DNA from: Siphonodentalium dalli
Lineage: Eukaryota > Mollusca > Scaphopoda > Gadilida > Siphonodentaliidae
Reading direction: 5' to 3'
DNA length: 64,000 nt
Assembly (NCBI GenBank): GCA_032622095.1
Contig: CP136063.1
Location: 65,051,897 to 65,115,896 of the forward strand
Below the pieces are notes generated by a model. It searched no databases and was not told the origin of the DNA. It saw only the letters and a program-made list of their open reading frames with translations. The position numbers and the translations under genes were made by a program. This document shows positions 42,230 to 51,871 of the stretch, one piece after another; position 1 is the stretch's first letter; every line of letters starts with the position of its first letter.

Positions 42230-43784
42230 TCATTTTTCATTATACGACAAAATAACGCACAATTATAGATATCTTGAAGTGCCGTGTATCGAAACCTGAA
42301 ATCTAGACCACAATTCACTCGGTATTAGCGAGTTAACGCGTAAATAAATAAATGTTATCACTGAAAATCAAGCCACGTCGACGCAATTTCTTTGTTTTTC
42401 GTGGCGTATAAAATATGAAAGCATTCTGAAGACAAACACTGACTTTAAAGTATACCCGTGTTAATCTTCTGTAAAATAGCTGAGAAAATATCTCGATAGG
42501 GGTCGATAATTGGGAGTTGTAGCCTCGTAATCAACACGGGTGCGTGTTACGGTTCTATTTCAAACCAAACATGGCTGTGACGGTTCTGTACATGAAATTT
42601 ATTCGAACGATTTCTGCACATTGGTCCGAAAATCGTTTTGTGTATCTAATATTTTAAACCAGATAATGACTTCCGCTTATGTAATTTGCATAATAGAACA
42701 CGTATATTAAGAAATAACAGAATAATATATACCTAATACGCGGGGGGGGGGGGTATTAGAAAATTTGCAGGAAGGTATGCGTATTTTTGCATTTCAGGGA
42801 CCCACCACCCCCAAAACGTCCCAAAAATATTTTTTTAGTTTCCGTTTTTTGACACCCATCCCCCAAATTTCACTCAAATTGGTATAAAATCTCGTAAAAC
42901 TCTACTGATATCACTATTATGACTGGGAATGATCTCAATTAGTTAAAATAAGAGTTTAACCTGTTTCAGAAGCTGTTTTAATTATTTTTTTTTATATAAA
43001 TTGCTGATCATCTGTATACCTAGGTCATTGTGTTGAATACACAACATTTCATAATTTCTAACTATTTTCTGATTAGTCTGTCAACCAGCCCATTATCTAA
43101 CATAGTATATACCCCTTATGTTAGCCTACTAGAGCAACGTACTTCTATTATACTAAACTAGCCAAAACAGGCTCCTTTTGGGAGCCTATATTCAACATGA
43201 GAGACACATGTGGCCCCCTTTGTTGGACATTTTGATCTTAGACAGAGCCTTCACTTAGCGGCAGCCCCTTTGTGCGTTTCCATCACATTTAGTCATTGAA
43301 ACATTCTTTGAATTACATATATTGTTTCAGTATATTTTGTTTAAAGATTTAATTCCTTGGTCAATTTAACAAAACCAATTTTATTTCATTTTTTAATTAA
43401 AAAATATTGAAAAACTAATACCATTATAACATCCGTCAGGGTAACCCGAGTCACAACACCACATTTGGTTGAACTCGTTCCAGGGGTCCGAGAGAAAAAT
43501 TCGGACAGATCCTACTCGGTTTTATATATAGATGACAAGCAGTCACAACACTATATCGGACTTGGATACTTTCGGTTTTGTGAAAAATCATCTGAATTGA
43601 AAGACATACACATAATTCACTGATTGGCTTGATGCACTAATTACATATTTTCTACCCATTGATAGTAACATTAATGCTTGAGACAGTTGCTGGTTCTGTT
43701 TCCATGCAAACAATGATCCAGGCAGATGGCTCAAAAGTTGTGTTTTAACTGTCAAGAACTCGCGAAATATTTTTCAATTTGCAC
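42230..43784. other. unit body between inner inverted arms, no gene recognised (copy 1)
   Basis: AT-rich, with in-frame stops in every frame. It holds a run of 12 G (42,742-42,753) and a C-rich patch CACCACCCCCAAAAC just after it. The 42,221-42,430 part is absent from copy 2, where TCTGATTGAAGACAAAC joins the two sides directly, consistent with a deletion in copy 2 at a short homology. Confidence 0.6.
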
Positions 43785-43873
43785 CATCAGAAACCGTCAC
43801 AAATCAGTCAAGAACCATCACAAATCGGCGATACAACGATTTCCGATGTGACAGTTCCTACACAGTTGATTAA
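43785..43873 (+). repeat. inner inverted-repeat arm, right, copy 1
   Basis: Reverse-complement partner of 42,151-42,222. It begins ATCAGAAACCGTCACAAATC and includes TTCCGATGTGACAGTTCC. The copy-2 equivalent is 60,014-60,104. Confidence 0.65.
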
Positions 43874-44210
43874 ACACGAACATTTCGCTTTTATCACACA
43901 AATGCATGGTTGTATACCATGAACGCAATTTATCAAACTGCAAAGAAGTACAATAGACTCTCTTCAATAAATTTTCAACAATACCAACTTTGCTTACATA
44001 CTGTGTGACAGAGACTGTCTTTATTCCTGGAACTTACACGTGCTGGGTAGGCTTTCCAGGGCTAGTCACCTTGGGCCAGATAATCCTTTAAGGTGAGACT
44101 CGGGGGTCTAGCTCGCGCTGTCCTCAAGGGAGTTTCATTCAGAAAATTGTATTACTTGTTATATTATTTTGTAATTTGTAAATAATTAATATTTGTGATA
44201 TATATACATG
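43874..44210 (+). mobile_element. internally deleted LINE scrap, copy 1
   Basis: Up to about 44,043 it matches 60,105-60,270, which in copy 2 runs straight into a LINE endonuclease. In copy 1 it jumps at GTGCT to a sequence that looks like a LINE 3' end (TTGGGCCAGATAATCC, CCTCAAGGGAGTTTCATTC, then an AT-rich tail with TTTGTAATTTGTAAATAATT). I infer that one older LINE was present before the duplication and lost its middle here. Confidence 0.5.
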
Positions 44211-45204
44211 TACATGTATGCTAAAAGCTCATCTTTATGAAGGTAGATCTCCTAGTCACAATATGTCTATCATATAAGCTAGCAGTGCCAGCTCCAGTTA
44301 GTCAACTGATTCAGTGGCATATATAATTTATACATGGATGATATCGGGCTGCTGTTTGCATTGCAATATGTTGTTACCAGTCACTCAAGAGTGGCTAGGG
44401 CTGTGATTGTTACATCAATACAGGTACATCAATTAAAGCCGAAGAATTTCAGGTAGGCTAGAAACTTAATCACTTACTTATTTTTGGTGGACCTTCGGTT
44501 TGGCAGATTTAGCCAAAAATATGCTTAAAATATAATAATTGGATATATGTATGATCTACTTCAGCCCATATATATATTGTAATTGTTGACTCAGATCTGA
44601 TTTGATTAATTTACAATATTGTTTATCGTGAAATTTGTAGGAAACTATGATTCATTTGAATACTGATTAATTTGATTTGGAAAATCATTATCATGATGAA
44701 TTACATTGTCATTGATGATTGAATATGAAATTAGTTCAAATTACGATTGATTGTATTTATCAAATTATTATAATTGGGGAGCGTAGCTCCTCAATTTACT
44801 TTTGGCAAAATAAATATAAACCCCAAAAGTTCTTACGTTCTCTTTCCGTGAAGATTGGTTGCTTTTATGATTTCTTAAAAGCGGTAATGTTCTGGAAAAA
44901 TGAGAACGCAATCCATCTTTCTGAAGTTCGAACATGTGCACGGCCCCGAGGCTTTGCGTATCGGGGCTTTCCATTAGTCAGTTATTTTAGTTCATCATTT
45001 CCAATCCAATCAGAATTTGCTATACGTCATAGCTCCTCTTTACAACAAAGACGTTGATTGGTCGTTTTTGTTGATAGTAGATACGTTTGACTTCCGTCCT
45101 AATTACAGGTAATAATTCATTCGAATTTTGAGCGACAAAGCGGGCGAATCATTTCTTTCCCACCCGCCCATAGCTACCCCAAAATATTACATTTGGATGA
45201 GAAC
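44211..45204. other. copy-1-specific DNA, no gene recognised
   Basis: AT-rich, absent from copy 2. It includes the first member of the 356-bp direct repeat (44,501-44,856) and a small palindrome GGAGCGTAGCTCC at about 44,779. The 112-codon open frame across it overlaps the repeat and shows no known motif. Confidence 0.5.
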
Positions 45205-45560
45205 TGGCAGATTTAGCCAAAAATATGTTTAAAATATAATAATTGGATATATGTATGATCTACTTCAGCCCATATATATATTGTAATTGTTGACTCAGAT
45301 CTGATTTGATTAATATACAATATTGTTTATCGTGAAATTTGTAGGAAACTATGATTCATTTGAATACTGATGAATTTGATTTGGAAAATCATTATCATGA
45401 TGAATTACATTGTCATTGATGATTGAATATGAAATTAGTTCAAATTACGATTGATTGTTTTTATCAAATTATTATAATTGGGGAGCGTAGCTCCTCAATT
45501 TACTTTTGGCAAAATAAATATAAACCCCAAAAGTTCTTACGTTCTCTTTCTGTGAAGATT
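44501..45560. repeat. 356-bp direct repeat pair, 704 bp apart
   Basis: 44,501-44,856 and 45,205-45,560 are nearly identical from TGGCAGATTTAGCC through GTGAAGATT, with a handful of substitutions. The second member ends exactly where homology to copy 2 (62,806, TCGAGAAATTAAC) resumes, so the repeat end is a rearrangement breakpoint. Confidence 0.9.
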
Positions 45561-45640
45561 TCGAGAAATTAACAAACTTCAAAAATCGATATCTCAATAC
45601 TCTGAGCTTTGGTGGATGCTTTTCTCGACTCGAATAAAAT
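45561..45640. repeat. outer inverted-repeat arm, right, copy 1 (truncated)
   Basis: Inverted relative to 40,212-40,400. It is shorter than the copy-2 arm (62,741-62,880) because the 356-bp repeat replaced its outer part. Confidence 0.7.
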
Positions 45641-46199
45641 ATGTTTTATCCCGAAGCCAAAGAAATGGTAATTTAGGAGTGTCTGATCGGATTGTCCGTA
45701 CATTTGGCCTCAGTGAATATAACTCAGCACTTTGCGTCTTTAGTTGTCAGGGATGAGGAAATCATATTCAATATTGGTATGATGTGAAATATTTACATGT
45801 ATTTGTAATGTATTTGCTGTATAAAATTGTAGAAACCAATCTTTTGCATTTGTAATCACATACGTTGGAATTTGTAAAGTATTTTCAATTAATTTTTCGT
45901 TACTGGTTACTTTCGATTACATCTTGCTGAAACATTCTATTTTTTAAAAGATATACCGGTAACATTTCTTACAATATTATCTATTTGAGTGGACCAATGA
46001 AAAATGGGCATAAGTGGCAGCGTACACACTGTATATCTTTAAATATAATAACTAGTATTATTTACTTACATATATGATAAGTATAAATATGTTTAAATAT
46101 ATAAATATTGATTGCTGGTGATATATATAGCATGTTATACGTTAGCTGACATGCTGACAAAGATATCTTATCACACCATCAGCAGCCATGTTATTTCTA

Positions 46200-46272
46200 A
46201 CAAGTCAAATACGACGACGCGACAAACCGCTTGCTGCACTCGCCGCAGCTTTGAGTTATATCACCAGTGAAG
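46200..46272 (-). pseudogene. decayed C2H2 zinc-finger remnant (a)
   Basis: On the minus strand it reads FTGDITQSCGECSKRFVASS, then YLTC and a stop. That is a linker-like TGD followed by the first half of a C2H2 finger (C-x2-C, KRF, SSYL) with the two histidines lost. It lies about 465 bp downstream of the zinc-finger stop codon, in the same orientation, so it is probably a former C-terminal finger of that gene. Confidence 0.7.
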
Positions 46273-46517
46273 TGTATCCTGCCGCGGTCCGTTAGGTCAT
46301 AACATATGCTACCATGATGTTCCAATCACAAGCGAAGAATCTAAGAATGTATATCTTTAAATATAATAACTAGTATTATTTACTTACATATATGATAAGT
46401 ATAAATATGTTTAAATATATAAATATTGATTGCTGGTGATATATATAGCATGTTATACGTTAGCTGACATGCTGACAAAGATATCTTATCACACCATCAG
46501 CAGCCATGTTATTTCTA

Positions 46518-46590
46518 ACAAGTCAAATACGACGACGCAACAAACCGCTTGCTGCACTCGCCGCAGCTTTGAGTTATATCACCAGTGAAG
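46518..46590 (-). pseudogene. decayed C2H2 zinc-finger remnant (b), duplicate of (a)
   Basis: Same reading as the remnant at 46,200-46,272, carried here by the 318-bp tandem duplication. It lies about 150 bp downstream of the zinc-finger stop codon. Confidence 0.7.
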
Positions 46591-46667
46591 TATATCCTGC
46601 CGCGGTCCGTTAGGTCATAACATATGCTACCATGATGTTCCAATCACAAGCGAAGAATCTAAGAATG

Positions 46668-46736
46668 GTGTATTTTCGTGTGTTCATTTAAATCGGATGA
46701 AGAGCCAAATTTTGTCACAACTTTTGCTTGTCGCAG
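46668..46736 (-). pseudogene. frameshifted former last finger of the zinc-finger gene
   Basis: Just past the stop, finger pieces can be read only by changing frame: the linker and PYNCD-like start in one, and SSSDLNEHTK followed by a stop in another. Copy 2 (63,610-63,688) shows the same break with more of the finger left (CDVCDK before the shift). The damage therefore predates the duplication. Confidence 0.65.
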
Positions 46737-47894
46737 TTATAAGGTTTCTCCCCGGTGTCGTCTCTCGCCCGTGTGAACTCTCCGGGTGTGGTCAGTTAGC
46801 TCACTCGAAGAAACAAATCGCTTGTCACACACGTTGCAGCTATAAGGTTTCTCCCGGGTGTGATTTCTCCTGGTGTGGTCAGTTAGCTCACTCGAAGAAA
46901 CGAATCTCTTGTCACATTCAGAGCATTTATGAGGTCTCTCGCCCGTGTGAAACCTCCGAATGTGGTCATTCAGGGCGCTGGAGGTTGTACATGATTTACT
47001 GCATTGCTGACATTTATATGGTTTGACTCCACTATGTGTTCTTAAGTGTCCAGTCAGCTGATTCTGCTGAGCGAATCCTTTGCAACAAATATCACACGTG
47101 AACGGCGTCTCTCCTGTATGGGTTCTCATGTGTGATTTTAGACTACCACTTTGGGTGAATCTTTTCTCACAAATATCACATTTAAACGGGCGATCTCCCT
47201 TGTGGATCCTCTTGTGTACCAACAGTCCGCAGGACTGAGCAAAAGACTTGTCACACTCTGTGCACTGATATGATCGAATGCCTGAATGGGTCCTCATGTG
47301 ATATGTTAGACATCTCTGTGATCTGAATCCCTTCTCACAAATATCACACTTTAGTGGCGTCTCTCCTGTGTGTATCATTACGTGTGTCGTCAATGAACTC
47401 CGCTCATGGAATCCCTTTTGGCAAATATCACATTTCAGTGGAAAATTTCCCGTATGTGTCGTTTTGTGTCGACTCAGATGATGAGCCGTAGTGTAAAACT
47501 TTCCACAGTCTGCACATTCGTACGGCCTCACACCCGTATGGATTTTCATGTGTGTCTTCAAATTAGCAGCGGTGGTGAAATATTTGCTACATTCACTACA
47601 ACTATGACTGGGACGTTGTCCCGCACTTTCGTGTATTCGTTTATGTCTGTTCCTGCAGCTCTGATCACCGAAAGTCTTTCCGCACACGTCACACGCAAAA
47701 GGCTTCTCCCCTGTGTGGATCCGCATGTGTGCTTTAAGATTAGATGACTTCACGAATCCTTTAAGACAGACATCACACTGGTGTGATTTCTCTCCCGAGT
47801 GAATCATCATATGAGATTTAAGAGTACTGGTCTGGGTGAACTTTTTAAGACATATATCACACTGGTATCGCCTCGCTCGGGTTTGGACGGACAT
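46737..47894 (-). CDS. 13-finger C2H2 zinc-finger protein
   Basis: Predicted 385-residue protein made almost wholly of 13 C2H2 fingers, most with C-x2-C-x12-H-x3-H spacing; the last three have C-x2-C-x12-H-x4-H. They are joined mostly by TGEKP-like linkers (HTGEKPF, HTGERPH, HTREKPY). It is therefore expected to be a nuclear DNA-binding protein. Finger 1 starts at about residue 11 and finger 13 ends near residue 373. No KRAB, SCAN, BTB or ZAD domain is seen; more exons could lie upstream. The start at 47,894 is chosen because A stands at -3 and the finger array follows almost at once; a Met at 47,936 is in frame but adds a non-conserved leader. Fingers 12 and 13 are near-duplicates (KRFVSSSELTDHTRR). 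The stop follows HRGETL, where a frameshift cut off at least one more finger. A paralogue starts to appear at 63,689. Confidence 0.88.
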   Translation of the reverse strand: MSVQTRARRYQCDICLKKFTQTSTLKSHMMIHSGEKSHQCDVCLKGFVKSSNLKAHMRIHTGEKPFACDVCGKTFGDQSCRNRHKRIHESAGQRPSHSCSECSKYFTTAANLKTHMKIHTGVRPYECADCGKFYTTAHHLSRHKTTHTGNFPLKCDICQKGFHERSSLTTHVMIHTGETPLKCDICEKGFRSQRCLTYHMRTHSGIRSYQCTECDKSFAQSCGLLVHKRIHKGDRPFKCDICEKRFTQSGSLKSHMRTHTGETPFTCDICCKGFAQQNQLTGHLRTHSGVKPYKCQQCSKSCTTSSALNDHIRRFHTGERPHKCSECDKRFVSSSELTDHTRRNHTREKPYSCNVCDKRFVSSSELTDHTRRVHTGERRHRGETL

Positions 47895-48275
47895 CTTGTG
47901 CAATGTGAGAACAATACTGATCCCTGTATACCACACTGTTGCCGCCGCTCCTAAGTTCTATAGCTTTAACGTCTACTGCCCAAACGCACCGCAAGTGATT
48001 ATATTTTGAACAACAAAGAAATCCTTTAGTGACAGGTGCCGTTAGTCGAAACTCAGTCAGCTTTTGTTGTCGCCTGCTGCTTACTAATACTGAATAATTA
48101 AAGTGTTGTCCTTCCCTTCGCTCATTGCAGTTGTGTGGTACTTCTGTGTATTTTTCGGGATAACACATCAGCAAGGCAAGTGTCACATTAACCACATTGG
48201 CACAGACTGATCACGAGATGTGTTCGGGTATCTGAAACAAAACAAAAACTACAGATGACTACATTTTGCTACATA
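47895..48275 (-). other. 5' flank of the zinc-finger gene
   Basis: About 380 bp between the start codon and the next minisatellite. Small open frames are present but none resembles a known domain. It could hold the promoter and 5' UTR; no clear TATA box or splice site could be fixed. Confidence 0.4.
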
Positions 48276-48455
48276 TAGGCCCACGAGCAGCATATGTCAC
48301 AAACAACTCACCACATTGTGCCGAGAAAGATAACATGATAATAAACAGCAATAACAACTCCCCCATTATACCGAGAAAGATAACATAATAATAGGCCAAC
48401 GAGCAGCATATGTCACTAACAAACCACCCCACTGTACCGAGAAATATAACATAAC
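48276..48455. repeat. minisatellite array 2, left part (about three monomers)
   Basis: Diverged monomers of the same family as array 1, including the 66-bp type (GGCCCACGAGCAGCATATG). Array sequence stops at ATATAACATA and restarts at 49,945 with ATAATAAACATATG, so one array was split by the two elements between. Confidence 0.9.
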
Positions 48456-49246
48456 TAGCAGGTTGACCCAACTTCTTCCGGGTTGTTTCCCCTCTGTTTT
48501 TCGGCAAATTGCGCGATTTGATTTTGAATTGTTCATTTTGAAGGTCAAGGTCAGGTGGGGTCACGAATTGATCCGTCCAAAACACTGTCCGGACAAAAGT
48601 ACCTGCCAAAAGTACCCGTCGAAATCCATCCGGTTTTACCCGATTTGACCTTGAATTGTTCCGGGTTGTTTCCCCTCTGCTTTTCGGCGAATTGCGCGAT
48701 TTGACCTTGAATTGTCCATTTTGAAGGTCAAGGTCAGGTGGGGTCACGATTTGACCCGTCCAAAACAGTGGCCGGACAAAAGTACCCGACCCGTCGAAAT
48801 CCATCCGGTTTTACCCGATTTGACATTGAATTGATCATTTTGAAGGTCAAGGTCAGGTCGGGGTCACGATTTGACCCGTCCAAAACACTCAGTGGACAAA
48901 AGTAACCATATGTATCAAATTTAGTGTAAATCACATCAAAATTCGCGATTTGACCTTGAATTAACCCGATTTCAAGGTCAAGGTCACGTCACACGGGCAA
49001 ATGAATAGGCTTGTGAGACTCCCCATACGAAAGTATCCCTAGACACTAATTTTCATCGCAATCCCGTGATACTCGGGCGTTCGACCTTGAAATGACCACA
49101 TTTCAAGGTCAATGTCACGTCGCACGGGCACTTCCCGGCCGAAAGTACCCCCACATACCAAGTTTCATCGAAATCGGCTTGGTCGTTTTCGAGTCCACCG
49201 CGAACACACACACAGACAGACAGATTTCCCAAAATATATAATAGAC
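48456..49246 (+). mobile_element. CTAGC-type non-autonomous element, first of two in tandem
   Basis: Begins ACTAGCAGGTTGACCC and ends with CAAGTTTCATCGAAATCGG, a stretch rich in ACACAC and CAGACAGA, and AAATATATAATAG. Internally a unit of about 180 bp (GGTTGTTTCCCCTCTG, TGACCTTGAATTG, GAAGGTCAAGGTCA) is repeated. No protein of recognisable type; the short open frames here follow the repeats. Confidence 0.7.
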
Positions 49247-49945
49247 TAGCAGGTGGACCCGACTTCGTCTGGGCTGTTTCCCCTCTGCTTTTCGGAGAAT
49301 TGCGCGAATTGACCTTGAATTGTCCATTTTGAAGGTCAAGGTCAGGTGGGGTCACGATTTGACCCGTCCAAAACACTGCCCAGACAAAAGTACCCGACAA
49401 AAGTACCCGTCGAAATCCATCATGTTTTACCGATTTGACCTTGAATTGATCATTTTGAAGGTCAAGGTCAGGTCGGGGTCACGAATCGACCCGTCCAAAA
49501 CATCCAGTGGACAAAAGTAACCATACGGGACAAAAGTAACCATACGTATCAAATTTCGTCGAAATCCCATAAAAATTCGCGATTTGACATTGAATTGACC
49601 CGATTTCAAGGTCAAGGTCACGTCGCACGGGCAAATGAATAGGCTTATGAGACTCCCCATACGAAAGTATCCCTAGACACTAATTTTCATAGAAATCCCG
49701 TGATATTCGGGCGTTTGACTTTGAAATGACACGATTTCAACGTCATGTCGCATGGGCAAATTAATAGGCCTATGCCACTCCCCGGCCGAAAGTACCCCCA
49801 CATACCAAGTTTCATCTAAATCCCGTGACCTTGAAATGACCCGATTTCAAGGTCAAGGTCACGTCGCACGGGCAAATTAGCAAGTCCATGCCAGTCCACG
49901 ACCGAAAGTATCCTCACATACCAAGTTTCATCGAAATCGGTTACC
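49247..49945 (+). mobile_element. CTAGC-type non-autonomous element, second of two in tandem
   Basis: Starts ACTAGCAGGTGGACCCGAC immediately after the first copy and ends at TCATCGAAATCGGTTACC before minisatellite sequence resumes. It has the same internal words (GACCTTGAATTG, AAGGTCAAGGTCA, GACAAAAGTA) but no CAGA tract at its end, so its 3' end is probably missing or differs. Confidence 0.65.
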
Positions 49946-51390
49946 ATAATAATAAACATATGTCACAAACAATCCACCCAATTGTACCGAGAAAGATAAC
50001 ATAATAATAATAAACAGCGCTAACAACCCACGCCATTGTGTCGAGAAAGATAACATAATAATAGGCCCACGAGCAGCATGTCACTAACAACTCACCCATT
50101 GTACCGAGAAAGATAACATAATAATAAACACATGTCACAAACAATCCACCCCACTGTACCGAGAAAGATAACATAATAACAATAAACAGCGCTAACACTC
50201 CAAGCCATTGTGTCGAGAAAGATAACATAATAATAGGCCCACCAGCAGCATGTCACTAACAACCCACCCCACTGTACCGAGAAAGATAACATAATAATAA
50301 ACATATGTCACCAACAACCCACCCCATTGTATCGAGAAAGATAACATAATAATAGGCCCACGAGCAGCATGTCACTAACAACCCGCCCCATTGTACCGAG
50401 AAAGATAGCATAATAATAGGCACACGAGCAGCATATGTCACTAACAACCCACCCCACTGTACCGAGAAAGATAACATAATAATAAACATATGTCACCAAC
50501 AACCCACCCCATTGTATCGAGAAAGATAACATAATAATAGGCCCACGGGCAGCATGTCACTAACAACCCACCTCACTGTACCGAGAAAGATAACATAATA
50601 ATAAACATATATCACCAACAACCCACCCCATTGTACCGAGAAAGATAGCATAATAATAGGCCCACGAGCAGTATGTCACTAACAACCCACACCATTGTAC
50701 CGAGAAAGATAATATAATCATAGGCCCACGAGCAGCATATGTCACTAACAACCCACCCCATTGTACCGAGAAAGATAACATAATAATAAACAGCGCTAAC
50801 AACCCACCCCACTGTACAATGAAAGATAACATAATAATAAACAGCGCTAACCACCCACCTCATTGTACCGAGAAAGATAACATGATAATAAACAGCGCTA
50901 ACCACCCACCTCATTGTACAGAGAAAGATAACATAATAATAAATAGCGCTAACAACCCACCCCATTATACAGAGAAAGATAATATAATAATAGGCCCACG
51001 AGCAGCATATGTCACTAACAACCCACCCCATTGTACCGAGAAAGATAATATAATAATAAACAGCGCTAACAACCCACCCATTGTACAGAGAAAGATAACA
51101 TAATAATAAACAGCGCTAACAACCCACCCCACTGTACCGAGAAAGATAACATAATAATAAACAGCGCTAACAACCCACCCCATTGTACAGAGTAAGATGG
51201 CATAATAATAAACAGGGCTAACAACTCACCCCATTGTACCGAGAAAGATAACAAAGTAATAAACATATGTCACCAACAACCCACCCCATTGTACCGAGAA
51301 AGATATAACATAATAATAGGCCCACGAGCAGCATATGTCACTAACAACCCACCCCATTGTACCGAGAAAGATAACATAATAATAAACAGG
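49945..51390. repeat. minisatellite array 2, right part
   Basis: About 25 monomers, rich in the 55-bp (AAACATATGTCACCAAC) and 66-bp (GGCCCACGAGCAGCATATG) types, and more diverged from each other than those inside array 1. It ends at 51,390 in AATAATAAACAG, joined to GAATCACACATCATTTG, the same junction as at 38,680. Confidence 0.95.
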
Positions 51391-51871
51391 AATCACACAT
51401 CATTTGTTTAAAGGGGTACTGTACACAGGAATAGACAATTTTTTTTATTTACTCCCATTGAAATAACTTTCAAGTTAGATTGTGTTCGTGTTATATGAGT
51501 TTCGTATAAACCTAATTTAGCGAAGAAAATATTGATCTTGGAAACAAAAATATTACGATTTCAAATTACGCGCCATGTTTTTGACCTTCACCGGAGAAGA
51601 CTCAGGTAGCAGGAAGAACCGGAAGTTCATTGTTCACAGCTTCTGTATCTGTATCTGTATGTGATTCAGCGCTGGAGCCTCTCGACTGTATTTGCGCTGT
51701 GGGAGGACTATGCTGTTTTATCCGTTGTTTCCTCGCATGTGCTATCCTCCAGGCTGTTCCACTCCTCGATAGCTCGAACAAAGAACGAGTGTCTAAATTG
51801 TGCCGTGTTAGCTCGTATCCTTTCGATGGAGTTAGAGTTAATACACTCCTCCTTTTCGACAGGGTTTGATG

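Larger units (their letters stand above)
46032..46667. repeat. 318-bp tandem duplication, copy 1 only
   Basis: 46,032-46,349 and 46,350-46,667 repeat TATATCTTTAAATATAATAA through GAATCTAAGAATG with about two differences (for example GACGCGACAAACC versus GACGCAACAAACC). Copy 2 has a single version at 63,281-63,609. It duplicated a decayed zinc-finger remnant. Confidence 0.92.
38658..48275. repeat. segmental duplication, unit copy 1
   Basis: From 38,658 the sequence matches 51,371 onward at an offset of 12,713 bp, with only scattered substitutions. The match continues, with insertions and deletions in either copy, through the zinc-finger region at 46,700-46,990, which corresponds to 63,610-64,000. 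Copy 1 lacks the 3.7-kb LINE, the 451-bp MITE and the 60,270-62,800 block. It has extra segments at 39,195-39,700, 42,221-42,430 and 44,044-45,560. The right end of the shared unit lies beyond the window for copy 2, so the copy-1 end given here (the next minisatellite) is an inference. Confidence 0.85.

Noticed and set aside
44719-45057. 112-codon plus-strand open frame
   Set aside because: It overlaps the 356-bp direct repeat, has no known motif, and is absent from the second unit.
47406-47747. 113-codon plus-strand open frame
   Set aside because: Antisense shadow of the zinc-finger coding region; no known motif.
48366-48804. Minus-strand open frame of 181 codons mixing satellite and CTAGC-element sequence
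   Set aside because: It crosses the junction between two unrelated repeats, so it cannot be a single gene.
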